A DNA stretch of 64,000 nucleotides from contig NC_064551.1 of the NCBI RefSeq assembly GCF_023856365.1, positions 17,374,849 to 17,438,848 of the forward strand, written 5' to 3'. Both the position numbers and the translations under genes were made by a program. Below the pieces are notes generated by a model. That model worked only from the letters and a program-made list of their open reading frames with translations, made no database searches and was not told the origin of the DNA. This stretch comes from Brienomyrus brachyistius. Its lineage: Eukaryota > Chordata > Actinopteri > Osteoglossiformes > Mormyridae. Of the stretch, positions 9,621-21,539 are shown piece by piece; position 1 is the first letter of the stretch, and each line of letters opens with the position of its first letter.

Positions 9621-11087
9621 TTAAATTTAGCCACAAAACGGCAGTATAAAGAGCGAAAAAACATTATTTTACTAAACAAAAACAGTACACAATAAAGCAA
9701 TTTTAATATTGTTTCACTTTCCAAAAAGGTTTCCATCAATAATTACCATATAAAGCGGCCACAGGACCATGTGAAAATCATAAATTTAATGTTAAAATTG
9801 CAATTATGGGGAAAAATGATAATCTGAATATTCTCATAAGGCCAGCAGAAGGTAGTATGTAAAATTAACAACTATTTTCCTTGTACTGATTTGTAATTCT
9901 GCTGAGGCCCCATGGGATTAATAATTTGCCCCATCTTACTCTCTATAAAGGCAAGAACAAGCTTGGGGGTCACAGTGAAGACACTGCTACCTTGAGGCCC
10001 CCAGGGTTTTCAGGTCTTGTTCAAAAGCCTGTGGACATGTGGCTATTCTGCCAATTCTGAGCACGAACTGTCGATCTTCTGATCACAGCCACAGAGTCTT
10101 AGTCTGCTGAGCTACACACTCATTATATGTATTTCACTCTTCTGACCCTTATTCTTAAGTTGTAGTGTTTCCATCATATGTAAGAGGGCCTGCCCATCAG
10201 AGTAATGTACATCCTGTGACATGTATTGACTATCAAGACAAACTGAAACACGGTGTATTAGGCTGTCAAAGAGTACTGGACTAGGGCGAAAATCTGTCTG
10301 ATAATCTACCTATTAACTAGAAGAGTACAAACTGGAGACGGATCCCCTAATACAGAGGGATTAACGTCTGTGCCACATCCAGAACCATTCAGTGTAGGAG
10401 TCTGGTGGTTCTACTGGATACTGACAAGTACCCAGCCCCTTTGTTCCCTCTGATAATCATCGGTCCTCCTCTGAATGCCTTCACCACTCTATTCCTGAAT
10501 AGGTACACATTTAAATATGCTAGCAAGATCAAGGTATTGGAATAACCGTTAGGTTCGCTGTTCAGAGAGTTGCAGTGAAAACCATCATACACAGCGGACC
10601 TTTCTGGATAAGATTATCTCCCTCTGATCTAACGGGTCAAAATCAAAGCAAGGTGCACTGCAATGTCTGACACCCAGCACACTACAGCATATAAAGTACA
10701 GGTATCCATCGGCTTCCGCATTTGGAACCAGGACCACTTGTTGCAAGTCAATTTGGGCGTATCTCAAGTTATACGAGAGAGGCAAGACATTAAGGACAGT
10801 ATACACAGTACTGAAATAATAATGTACATATTAAATCAGAGCACTTAATAAACAGATACTGCACTTACATTTCACGAAAATAATAAAGCACAGATTGCAC
10901 TAAGAAATCCAAAGATGCATGTGATAGCAAACAGTGGGAGCTGAGGGAGAAGCAGTGGTGAAATACTTTATTGTACAGTACAGTAAGTTTCTTTTTATAC
11001 AATGAAATAGCATAAAGGGGGCGGCATGGTGGTGCAGTGGTTAGCACTGTTGCCTCACACCTCTGGGACCCGGGTTCGAGTCCCCGC
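9345..11087. repeat. Right arm of 3.5-kb palindrome
   Basis: Reverse complement of 7587-9330. Differences from the left arm are few (for example TCGGTCCTCC against the complement of the left arm near 10460). The arm ends within a SINE copy whose sequence breaks at 11087, and is followed by a tandem 34-bp duplication. Confidence 0.9.
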
Positions 11088-11140
11088 CTGGGTGTCAATT
11101 TTGGCTGGTTCGAGTCCCCGCCTGGGTGTCAATTTTGGCT
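11073..11140 (+). repeat. 34-bp direct duplication at the palindrome/brachyury junction
   Basis: A 34-base unit beginning GGTTCGAGTCCCCGCCTGGG and ending TTTTGGCT occurs twice in a row (11073-11106 and 11107-11140). It starts with SINE sequence and ends immediately before brachyury exon sequence begins at about 11142, so it marks a rearrangement joint. Confidence 0.85.
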
Positions 11141-11141
11141 G

Positions 11142-11552
11142 TCACACACAGCCAGTATCCCCGTTTCTGGTCAATGAGCTCCTCCTCGCTCACCCCAGTC
11201 TCCTAGTCCAGTGGAATGTCCAACAGCTTGGGCTCTCAGTTCCTGCGCAGCTCTACAACTCATTACCCAGGGCTCTCGCACCCGGCCACAGTGCCCCTCT
11301 CAGGCTCCCCGCTGTATGACAGCACTGCTCCATCGGAAGTTCATGAAGTCTCACAGTATGACGCCTCTCTCCACGCGCGCTTAGCCACCACCTGGACTCC
11401 CATCACTCCTCCTTCCCTGTAGGGCGGCGCACTTCCATTATTATTGCAGTTTCTATTGTCGCTCTGTTGCTTTTCCTGGTGCTGGACTTTTGACAGATAA
11501 ATACAACATTATTTGTTGCATTCAGTGACAAAAGTAAGATTGGTCTGTTTAA
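11142..11552 (+). pseudogene. tbxt: Inverted partial copy of brachyury (tbxt) last exon with intact C-terminus
   Basis: The plus strand reads from the last-exon acceptor region (CAGCCAGTATCCCC) through LGSQFLRSSTTHYPGLSHPA to YDASLHARLATTWTPITPPS L and a TAG stop at 11420-11422, then 3' flank to 11552. This is the reverse complement of 2120-2291 joined to 4644-4885, without the transposon, and has one copy of GCTTAGCC at 11379-11386 (the empty site). The first codons are altered (the WWS region is frameshifted) and no other exon accompanies it, so it is a fragment. Confidence 0.8.
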
Positions 11553-12870
11553 CACCCTCAGTCTCCACCCTATGAGCCCCTTGTTGGCGGCAGAATCAGG
11601 AAGATGTCGGAGAAAGCAGAGGTAAAGTGAATAGTTACCTCGACAATAATGTGGAAACCGCTTATGGTGATCATGCCTGTGTGGGTGAAATGGATCACTA
11701 CAGTATAAGCGGATGATGATTATAGACGATTTTTCCCTTTTTCTTTATGTCTGGCAGTTTAGCATCTAATAGGCATTATTTTTCTTTTTATGCACTTTGA
11801 GATGCGTCTAGGTCAGATACGACCAAAATATTTTTCTTATTTCAGAAGTGAAAAAAAAATATTGCTGTCAGATTCTGTTCAGTTGTAGCTTTTTAAAATA
11901 ATGTACCTTGATTTGTGTTTGTTTAAAATGCCATTACCTGCTGCTTACTGGGCCGCTGAATATGTCTGACCCAGCTAAATGTCTTGGTTTGAAAATCTGG
12001 CCCAACTACTTTCCAGACCTGGACTAGCCCTACTGAATCATACACTAATGTTATTCTGTTATGTGGGCTGTTGTGATAGGGAGATTTGCAGGATGCTGCA
12101 CGACGGGTGGTGTCCCTGCTGCAGAATGCCGTCTGAACCAGCACCTAGAGACAGTGAGGGTTGTTGTTATCACCTTAATATTGTATATATTGTAATGGTG
12201 TATCTGTTATTTCTTAACTAATTTAATTGTAATGTATTCTTCTGATATGTTGTGCACAGCCAACAAAAAAGAGAAAAATGCAAAACCAAAGGAAGGCTTT
12301 CTTTTCTCTTAAAAGTCTTTTTTCTAAACCAACTGAGAGTCAGTTAGAGGGGTGTTCATTATCAGTATTGTTGCTGGCATTTCTGAAAATGTGCCAATTT
12401 TAGTCAAGTGGCTACTTTCCAAATGCAGTCCCTGGCCAAGATGAAGAAAGCCATTAAGTCGGGTTAAAACAAAGTTCATGAAGACTACATGATAATATTA
12501 AGCACTGACATAACAAACAACATTTTTACATGCAAAATATACAGGAAATATACACTGCCACAGGCTAGGATAGACAAATAACCAAATACACTTGCAAGCC
12601 TGACCACTTTAGACCCCAGATTAGAAACTGTTGGTGAATGAGCATATATTTTTTTCCAAGTTTTGTTTACTTTGCTTTCAAGTTCTCACAAAAAAAAAAA
12701 AAAAAAAGATTTTCCCACTATAGCCAGATCCAGTTTCTGTGGGGGGGGGGTGACAATTTGTAGTAATAACTATTTCCTGCTGAAAAACACTGGTAAACTA
12801 TCCACATGTCTCTGAATATCTATGAGTCCCGAGACCTCCATGACACATAGATATAAGTTGCTAGTGTTGA
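11553..12870. other. No gene seen; low-complexity tracts
   Basis: No supported coding exon. There is an A-tract at about 12690-12708 and a G-tract at 12740-12750. This may be flanking sequence of the degenerate transposon that follows. Confidence 0.4.
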
Positions 12871-12879
12871 TCGGCAGGA

Positions 12880-13646
12880 AATCTTCTCCAAAGCCCCACC
12901 ACCACCTCACACCAATCCACCCAGGGCTGTAGATGAACAAACTTCAATTAAATTTGCTGTTAATACAAACCGGATCAACTTGTGGTTTGTGTCCACGTGT
13001 ACCAGAGACAAAGGCCCTGGTACAGAGTACATTCTGCGTACAACACAGCCAAGACTTGACAACCTTGATATGATGCGCATGGAATCAACTCTATGCATGG
13101 AGGCTGCAACTCTTCTCCACCGAACCCTGTAGCCCATTGACTGCAGCCTCCCTCTGACCATCCTGTAGCCTGCATTTGGTACATCATTCTTGACAGAAGA
13201 AACCAAATTGTCAAGTTCCTCATCACTGATGGAATTATATGTGTCCCTACACAGGGCTCATACTCTTTCATTCTTCTTAAGATTGTTCTTCTTGAAACAC
13301 CCATCAGTGTGGCTATGCAAGGCACAGGAAGTTGAGTATGGAGCATTTCTTTCAAACGTTGTTCTTCAATCAAAATCTTGGGTCGTCCATTGGTGGCAGC
13401 GGCTTCCTGTGTGACACATGGGGCTGGACATTCCAGATGTGCCCTCACAAGGTCAAAGAGCTCTTGCAAAGCCAGGGTGATAGCAGGAGGTACTTCAATG
13501 TGATTAGACAGGGCCTGCAGAAGATACAGCTCCTGATGACAAAGGAACTCCAGGTAATCCAAATTTAGTGGAGTCGCGCTGAATCTCATTTCTATTTTAT
13601 GCAGATCACTTTCGAGAAGGTGGTATCTGAGCTGTTCACAGAACAA
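12880..13646 (-). pseudogene. Degenerate integrase-type transposase fragment
   Basis: On the minus strand a reading from 13646 has a helix-turn-helix-like part (GRPKILIEEQRLKEML, then CIATLMGVSRRTILRRMKEY). After a frame change near 13200 it continues as PNAGYRMVRGRLQSMGYRV, ASMHRVDS and VPGPLSLVHVDTNHKLIRF. This order (GRP motif, HTH, GYR, MRRVD-like, PGPLSLWH-D-NHKLIRW-like) is that of an integrase-core family common in teleost and cnidarian genomes. Only the first catalytic Asp region (HVDTNHKLI) is present; the rest of the catalytic domain is missing. Frameshift and truncation make it a dead copy. The exact superfamily is not assigned. Confidence 0.7.
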
Positions 13647-13649
13647 ATT

Positions 13650-14535
13650 ATAGTTAATGAGGTGTCAAGATCTTGTCTCTGATCCACACACTAGGCCTAC
13701 CATTCAAAAGTTTTAATTATGAAAATGAAATGTTTTTGTTTTGTGAGGTGCTTGTTCATGTATGATGATGTAGTGGCTGCTCTGTTTGACCGTGGTAAAC
13801 CTTTTCACAAACAATATAAGTGAAGAAGTATGACATTAGATCTAAGGACCAGAGTCAAATAAAGTTAAATAAAATCCATCAAAAAGACTTACTCAGTGGA
13901 GATTCCAATGTAGTAGGCAGACAACTTTATGGCTTTAATAATGAGTGTATTTAGCAGCTACAAGGACAAAAGATATTATAAACCTCTCCATTCTAATGCT
14001 AATTTAATAAACATTAACAGATAGCACTTAAGGTGGTTTCGCCTATAGTCTGCTAACACTAACCCGAGAACTAATATCTGAGGAGCGCTCTTCCCAGGAT
14101 TTGACTTTATTAAATTGGCTTTGTGATGTTGTATTAAGAAATGTTATTCACAATGCAATTTACCGTACATTGGCCCATTCTTTTATATACGGTAAGACGA
14201 AGCGGGAAATTCCCAAATTATGATAGCAGACTGTGAATAAATAGTATTGCACGAGATACCAGCTATACCGCATTGAATTTCAAGCTCTGCTTTAATTAAG
14301 ACACACGCGATTCCAATCCTTAACGTGAATATGAAAACAGAATCTCTAAAAGATGTGAACTCAGTGTAAGACTTATTTGCTCTGACATCATGACAGTGTG
14401 AATCCCACATCCATTGGTCAATTATCTTTATCTTCTACCAAAGCAAATAGCAAACCATAGTCAATATTTGGAAAAAAAAAACAATCAAAGAAGCGGAGCC
14501 ATTAGCCACTGTTCCCGCCTCCAAAGTGTCAAAAT
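13650..14535. other. No gene seen
   Basis: AT-rich sequence without coding signals. It could include the remaining non-coding part of the integrase-bearing element, but no terminal repeats were recognised. Confidence 0.35.
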
Positions 14536-14539
14536 TCTT

Positions 14540-14795
14540 CCTGTCGAGCGAGCGAGCGCTGTGCAGACGCGAGCGCGTAGATAAGGTACAGCGAACACGC
14601 GCGTAGAGGGGATGGGTTTTCAGCACGCGAGCGCACACACTCGCGTGGTTCGACTTTTGGCACTAATTTAACGCCGAGCGAGTGAGTGCTGTGCAATCGC
14701 GAGCGCGTAGAGAGCATGGATTTTCTGCTCGCGAGCGCATACGCGCGCGTGGTTTTTATGCGCGCGACTTTTGGCACTAATTTAACGCCATAGGC
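14540..14795. repeat. GC-rich imperfect tandem repeat, two copies
   Basis: Two units of about 120-140 bases share GAGCGAG-GAG-GCTGTGCA, GCGAGCGCGTAG and, at their ends, CGACTTTTGGCACTAATTT (about 14650 and 14769). The region is rich in CGCGAGCG motifs and is much more CpG-dense than its AT-rich flanks. No coding potential is evident. Confidence 0.7.
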
Positions 14796-14977
14796 GTGTC
14801 CAAACATCAACATACACGCCCAGCCCATTTTTAAATATCAGCGAATGATTAAATCTACAGACCACACACTTGGTCAGGCTGACGCTCGTTCTTTGTTAAA
14901 CGGTCATCTAACACCTGATCCTTCATTACAGGGTCTTTTGTCTCAGAAGAACTCATGACAGTAACAGACTGCAGTCG

Positions 14978-14983
14978 TTTTAT
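14978..14983 (-). terminator. Possible distal poly(A) signal of brox
   Basis: An AATAAA hexamer on the minus strand about 1.3 kb below the brox stop. A nearer hexamer lies at 16150-16155. Which is used cannot be told from sequence. The stretch 14984-16303 would be 3' UTR or intergenic; it contains a TG microsatellite at about 15521-15551 and no exon. Confidence 0.3.
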
Positions 14984-15518
14984 TAACCACTTAAAATACA
15001 GGAGATATATAGCAATAATCCAGACAATGAATAGAGTTAATCTTTTTCATCCAAATTTCCAGCACTACAATACAGACGCAGCATCATATATATCCATACA
15101 GACAGAGGAACAAACAGAGAGAGAGAGCGGCCAATCAGGGCCTAGTTACAGTGGAAAGTGATGACCTTTGTGTTTCCTGAACGATCAGCCGATTAGAAAT
15201 CCTCCATCATCAGATTTTTGAGACTGATTTGGAGAGGGATATGAAAGTGCATCTATAAATAAAAATGCAAGGAGAACCTGGCGAGCTCCACATGCGGTTA
15301 CATCCCATAATCCTCGGATACTTCTGCAAGGACCGGTCGTTTCAGTATCCGAGTTACCCAAGGTGGAGAGAACAATACAGTCAAATGCTCATAAAATAAA
15401 ATGGTACCTGCTGCACCTTTAGCTTCTGGTTTGACATCTGCCAGACGAGATGCACAAATTTACAGGACATCACCATTAACAGGAAATGGATTATAAGAAG
15501 TTCAGAGGCATGTCATGA

Positions 15519-15553
<35 letters not shown>

Positions 15554-16149
15554 AGAGGCAGTGTTCATTGACTTCCAACACCAACGCAGGGGCCAATCAT
15601 AACCCATTAATCACCAATCAGCTGTCAGATGAAAGCTGTCAATTGTTAAAGAACATGAACAAATGGAAACTGACAAGCAAGACAGACTGAGACACCCCAG
15701 GAGAGCGCAGAATGCCGTCTTGTAGATCACAGTTACAAATTACCTGTTCAGAGACCGAAATGAAAAATATATATAAAATTCGGCCCATGTATGATAGCTC
15801 AGACTCAAAAAAGTCAAATGCTAATCTATGGCGCATCTACGCTAATTAAAAACTGACAGTGAATATAAACTAGGGCAAGTAAAAAGTGTGGATGTTAGTT
15901 TAGGAAAGTTTAAATGTGAACTGCCTATGAAGCGAGGCATAAAATTGGTGTCCAGGTCAAGGTAGGTTGGCAATGATTTGTCTGTGGATTGTGAACATGA
16001 GACCATCAGACTATCAGACACACCCTGCCCCATGAGCTCTACCATGTCTGTTAAGTCCATCACCTCCCAAATCATTCATTCAGGTGTTTGCTTGCTCTCT
16101 GCATTCTGTGCCCGTTATAATGTTGCTCTTCTGCACTGCGGCAAAGCCA

Positions 16150-16155
16150 TTTATT
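16150..16155 (-). terminator. Possible proximal poly(A) signal of brox
   Basis: AATAAA on the minus strand about 150 bases downstream of the brox stop codon. Confidence 0.4.
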
Positions 16156-16303
16156 GTGAACCACCTGCTTCGAAAGCGTTATGGTCTGTCATCTCACCTG
16201 TACCTACGGGAAACTGAAATCAAAAAGGTCAAACGCATGGCTGTACTTTGCCTGGAGAAGTAGCTTTACTATTTACACAAGGGCAGTGCGTCCCTCCCTG
16301 CAC

Positions 16304-17398
16304 TTAGGAGAGGGTGCAGCCCGTATCCTTCTGAGGCTTCAGGTCTGGTTCCTTTACAGGTTTCACTTCCTCTTCCTGCTTTGGTTTAGCCTGGAACGGG
16401 CATGTGATACGGTGGTTGTCAGATCAAAGCACTAGATGCACAAATAAAGCACAAAAGTGTTCAGAGGAACACGTACTGCCTCCTGGATTACCTTGTCGTC
16501 TTTGGCACCCTTGGTGAGGTCAAAGGTCGCATACACCTCTGGGGTGCACTGCTGACTCAGAGCAGGGAGCTCAAAGGGAACAGGCTCTGCTAGTCCGTAG
16601 CTGGCCTTCAGCTCCAGCTGAGGAGCCTCTGGTGGAATCTTATGGAAATATCTGAGCAAAAAAAATCAGTTAAAAAGGAGCTTTCAAAATGATACATTCC
16701 TACATCGGAATGAAAGATAGCGGCTATGCTTTAGCCGCTCAGACACTGATTACCACTAGGGGCAGCGCAACACGAGCGCATCTCCTGTATCCTTCCCTCC
16801 GCCTCTTTACAGTGCCCTAAATACTCACATAAATCCATTCTCCCTCTGGCACTTCTCCAGGGTGTTCTTGATCAGGCTGCCCAGCTTCAGAAAGAAAAGC
16901 TGTTCGGATGGCTTGGCAGTGCTGCCCGGACCCTTGGTCTGACGATACTCTTTGCACAGAGCCTCGGCTCTGGAGTAGCCTGTGTCACGGGTAGAAAAGC
17001 ACCATGGGTAACAGGAGAATAGCAGGGTTTGGTAGCGTGTCACTACCACCCCCTGGTCCCATAAGGTCACACTCACACTTCTCCGCCTCCTGCAGAGACC
17101 GGATGGCCTCCCCGCACTTATCGCTGGCTAGCAGGGTTTGTCCGTGGTAGCAGTAAGCCTGTAAGAAACCCAGCGTACGGTTCTGAAAGTGGCATTAAAC
17201 CGAATACGCACATGCCAAGACGGACCGGAGCCCAGTGGGACCTTACGTAGGCTATGTAGAACATCTGCTTCAGCTGGAGGTACTTCCTCCACTTGCTGCT
17301 ATAGTCTGGGTCCAGACTGTTCAGGGTGTGGTCTGCACAGAGACACAACCTTCAGTCATTTGGCAGTAAGCAGGCTTGCCCTGGCTCCTGACCACCCC

Positions 17399-17434
<36 letters not shown>

Positions 17435-20002
17435 GAACACGCGCACGCGCACACATGCACACTCACCAGCTCTTTGGTAGAAGTTTGCAGTCTCAAAGGC
17501 CAGAGCTGCTACCAAGGATGCATTATGCTTCAGTTCAATAGCTCTCGCAATCGTCACTACCACAAAAAAACAAAAAAAAAAAAAAACAGTATATTAAATT
17601 ACAATCAATATTGTTGCTAAGGTTTACCACACCTACACCTGGTCTCATATAGGGAACCGTGTGCCCCTAAAACTGTTCATTGTGACAGAGAAAACATCCA
17701 CTAAACTTCCTTGAAAACTCATCATCCAACAGCCGTACTCCAAGTTCACATGACTCCAAGGAAAACCAATCACAGCCTACCTTCCTGAGCCTCTGCCTGG
17801 GACTGAATTGTGTAGGTGTCCATCACTCTAGCTTCTAGATCTCTTCCCTTTTCAACTGGGGTGATAAAGCGAGGAACCTGGGCCTCCTAGTGGTGGGTTA
17901 GGGTATAAATACAAGTCACGCCTTGCATTAAAAGCTGATACTTAATTATCAGATTAGTATGGTGGTAACAGTCAGACAATTATTAATGGAATTAAGATGT
18001 TAACTAAACAAAAGGTTATATTTTAAAACTACAGAAAGGTTTTTAAAAATGTGCACATTTGAAGGATATAAGTTGCCTTAAAAAGCTCATTTCTGTCACC
18101 TTGAGGTACTTGAAGATTCCAGCTGCAATTTTCAGGCTCTTGTGAACTTCCTTAGCTTCATCTTCTGTTATGCTACAAATGAAAGTATTCATTACAAAGG
18201 CCTGAATCAGAATCAAGGGGAAAATCATACCAAGGCAAGCTACAAGAGCATAATTAAAGCTCCAGTCTGACCAAAGCCAGCACAAGGGTTACGTTTGTAA
18301 GTTATTTTACCTTTATTCGGCTTCACATACGCAGTGCCAGAGAATCATAAAATGTACAGTGAAATTAGGTTCATTTGATTATTGTGCTAAAACACAGCGA
18401 TATAAATGACCACGCAACAACGGCAACATCACAACAGAACGAGCAGCACCACAGAGTGCTAGCAAAACGATTAATGTGAGTTACAGGCAAACCGAAAAAA
18501 CAAAGTACAATTTCTATACTAGACACACTGCTATTTTTTAATAATAAACAAATAAGGGTGTGCATACATAAACAGATTATTTAAGTCACCACTGACAGAA
18601 AAAGTCAAGACTGAGGTGTCAATTATAGAACTTTTTTATGAAAACGTCTTCAAGTTGAAATAGTCCATAGGCAACACTTACTTCTCTTTTCCAGCAAGCC
18701 TTGATGCAAATTTAGTGTACCACAGTGCAACATTAAAGGCCATCGCAGCCAGTTCAAAGACGGCATCTTGCTGGGCACTGACAGGGGAACACAAAGTGAA
18801 TTAAGAAGGGCAATTGGGGCAGACAGGGCAACATAGTATCAAACAACTGCTTATTCAGTCAGGGGACCTTCTCGATTAAAATGAGAAGCACCCTTCATCT
18901 GCCACAGGATTAAGGATTAAGATGTTAAGTTCAAAAAAGTGCTGTTTTCATCAACACATATGATTGACTTCAGTGGCTTACAACACTATCTGATGTAAAA
19001 GAGAATATCTTTTTTGACTGGAGTCAGGAAAGTCTCCTGAAAAGCAAGGACAGGCCTGCTGTTTCTAGGGTTCAACTCAAATGCTTCCAAATCGAAATAA
19101 AGAGCTAGCAAGTAGAGTCAGAAGATGACAGCTAGCTAGCAGGCTTGCAGAACATGCTGCCTCAGTATCTCCCAAATAAGGGCATTTATTTAATATTCAT
19201 TTTGTGGGCAGCTGGGGGCTGGAAAACAAGGTTGTAAACAAGGATGCTGCTGAAAAGAATAGGCGAGAACAGGGATCAGACTGCTCCATTCTATGTGTAT
19301 TAAACTGAGCGCTCAGGGTAACATAACTTCATTATGAATTACCTTGCCACATTCCCAAGTAAAGTGTCTGTCCATTTGAAGTTCTGAATGAATCGCATTT
19401 TATTTTCTTGTGTAGTCCCATCCAACGAAACAATGAATCCTACATTTAATTGAATATGACAGAGCAGATGGAAAACAATTCAGCATCACGCAGAGCAACA
19501 TATATAAGAAATAAAATCCCTCCAACACATTTACTATAAAAACATGAAACATCTACATTTTCACTGAACGATGTGAGATTTATCTTCTTAATCCAAAATC
19601 CTGGTGCTCTTAACTGTGTCTCCACAGTTAACGTTTAATAACGGCTGACCTTGCAACAGGGAGAAGTAAGCATCAGTGGCCTTTTTCATCATTTCGGGAT
19701 TACACGTGACATCGGTGAACAACTCCAGAAGGCAGGCCCTGGTGGCCCTCAGATCACTGAGCAAAAAACACAGGCATATCCAGTTACAGTATATTACTCC
19801 ATATTTATAACCAATCCCATGCAATATCAGTTACTGTATATTTACAAGAGCCCAAACTGTTGCATTTGCTCATAAATACTGATGTGGAAATTGGCACCTA
19901 CTTGCATATCTTGTTGGCTGCAGGACTCGCAGCGACTCCATAAAAGTTGAAGGAGACGGGAGCTGTGGCTTTCAGGGGATTTCGATGAAACCAGTGCGCC
20001 AT
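16304..20002 (-). CDS. brox: Brox, Bro1 domain and CAAX motif protein
   Basis: Twelve coding exons on the minus strand add up to 411 codons plus stop, the length of the human protein: 19902-20002, 19650-19756, 19343-19439, 18682-18777, 18100-18172, 17781-17886, 17467-17556, 17247-17332, 17077-17158, 16829-16979, 16492-16651, 16304-16390. All have GT..AG borders and matching phases. The start reads [20 protein letters not shown]. Bro1-domain stretches such as [39 protein letters not shown] and [16 protein letters not shown] follow in order. The last exon ends KDTGCTLS, giving the C-terminal CAAX box CTLS for prenylation. By family knowledge Brox binds ESCRT-III CHMP4 through its Bro1 domain and acts at membranes, including the nuclear envelope. 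Intron microsatellites include an AC run at 17400-17431. Confidence 0.96.
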
Positions 20003-20629
20003 GCTGAAAACCGCCTGGAGACTAAGAGCATGTGCACTGTTCATTTATGATCACCCAGAAACATTAATATTGACAAAACATTATCCCCAATACTCTCTTG
20101 AAATATAGTAAACTTCTAAATATACCAAACTATTAATAAATTACGACTGTGCTTATATGCAATCGAAAACCACAGTTTTAACAGTTAGGGTTAAATAAAG
20201 AATAAGGCTTTTATGTGCTGGTCAGATTAGGGCGACAGCCATGTACAGTCTTCCCGAAGGACCTGCCCAGATCACCACATCCCGGCCTAGAGGCTGACAT
20301 TAACCGTATAGCTTTAGTGACGAACAGCAAGAGAAAATTTCAAAGACTGGTAACAAATTTCTCATCAGTTATCAAAGCATCTAAATATAATGTTAAGTAC
20401 ATCATATAAGTGAAGTAAAACACAACAGTAATAAAGTAAATAAACGACTGACACCCAGTAACTGGGTTATCGTTAACACAGATATCGGAATGCATCACAA
20501 GTAACCCTACTAGCGCAGAACAAATTTATCAACAACAAGGTAACAATATCCACACATATACTCGCATAATTGCGTCAAAATAAAATGTAACTGCCACACA
20601 CGCATTAAACTGCCGTACCTGTACAGCCG

Positions 20630-20830
20630 CTCAGCTCAGCACAGGAAATAATAACAATGAGAAAACGCTTCCGGCATTTCGACGCGGTGATGTCACTGTG
20701 CGTTTCACGTCACCGTATAGTGATTGGGTTATTCTAGGTGACGTAACGAATTTGCCTTTCTATTGGCGTGTTTAATGCCCAGGGGCAGGACATAACTGGT
20801 GACGTATTCGTACGGAAACGGGACGCGCCC
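20630..20830 (-). promoter_or_regulatory. brox promoter region with CRE/ATF-like and CCAAT motifs
   Basis: Upstream of a likely non-coding first exon (about 20600-20640; a splice acceptor is needed just above the start codon exon) the sequence has three TGACGT-type sites (about 20706-20712, 20738-20745 and 20799-20806) and two CCAAT-type motifs on the minus strand (ATTGG at 20722-20726 and 20762-20766). No TATA box is obvious. The arrangement fits a housekeeping promoter. The distance to aida (about 2 kb) is too large for one shared core promoter. Confidence 0.5.
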
Positions 20831-21084
20831 GGAAGTCTCACACTAACATGATGTGACTCCGAAAACATAGAAAGGTGCGGTTCAGTAATAGAAGGGGCAT
20901 TTGAACAATACAGGTGCCTTCATGGCAAAACCGGGCAAACAGCTTTAAATATTAGGAGTATTCTTCCGAAGGTGATTTTTCTGTCTTTTATGTATGTTCT
21001 TTAAAAATATACATAAACATACAATTGTGTCCACAAAATTGGTCCCGGGTCTAAGTGTGTTGACAGGGGTGTATCATGTCTTCA

Positions 21085-21390
21085 CAACTGTCTTTGATTT
21101 ATATTTCAAGGCCTCTGCCAGGGTTCTATGTGTGTGGAGTTTGTATGTTGTCCCCATGTTGTAGTGGGGTTTCCTCCAGGTACTCCGGTTTCCCCTCACA
21201 TTCCATTAACATGCTGAGGTTACTTGGCATTGCCAAATTATGTGTGAATGTATGGTGTGTGAGTGTACCCTATGATTGGTTGGTGTCCCATCTTGGGTTG
21301 TTGCCTGCCTTGTGGTCATTGCCTCTGTGATAAGCTCTGGACCCCACCTACAACCCGGGATAGGACAAGCGGTTATAGAAGATAGATCGA
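21085..21390 (+). repeat. tRNA-derived fish SINE, 3' portion
   Basis: The sequence GTGTGTGGAGTTTGTATGTT, then TTTCCTCCAGGTACTCCGG and the end GGATAGGACAAGCGGTTATA with a (GATA/GGAT)-like tail is the same family as the SINE at 7305-7656, in plus orientation and without its tRNA-like head. Confidence 0.7.
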
Positions 21391-21539
21391 TGGATATCAA
21401 TATGAGGGTTGTAACTGAAATCCTTGCTGTTTGCAGATGATGTTCTGTCTGGCCTGAATCCCCAGCACTGGCTTAAGTAGACATATATGCCTAGGGTGAA
21501 GCAGCTGGCATGAGAATCAGTACTTTAAAATTTGAGCCT

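Noticed and set aside
7826..10848. Pairs of identical small ORFs on opposite strands (for example 7826-8011 and 10663-10848)
   Set aside because: They are mirror images in the palindrome arms and show no motif or splice signals.
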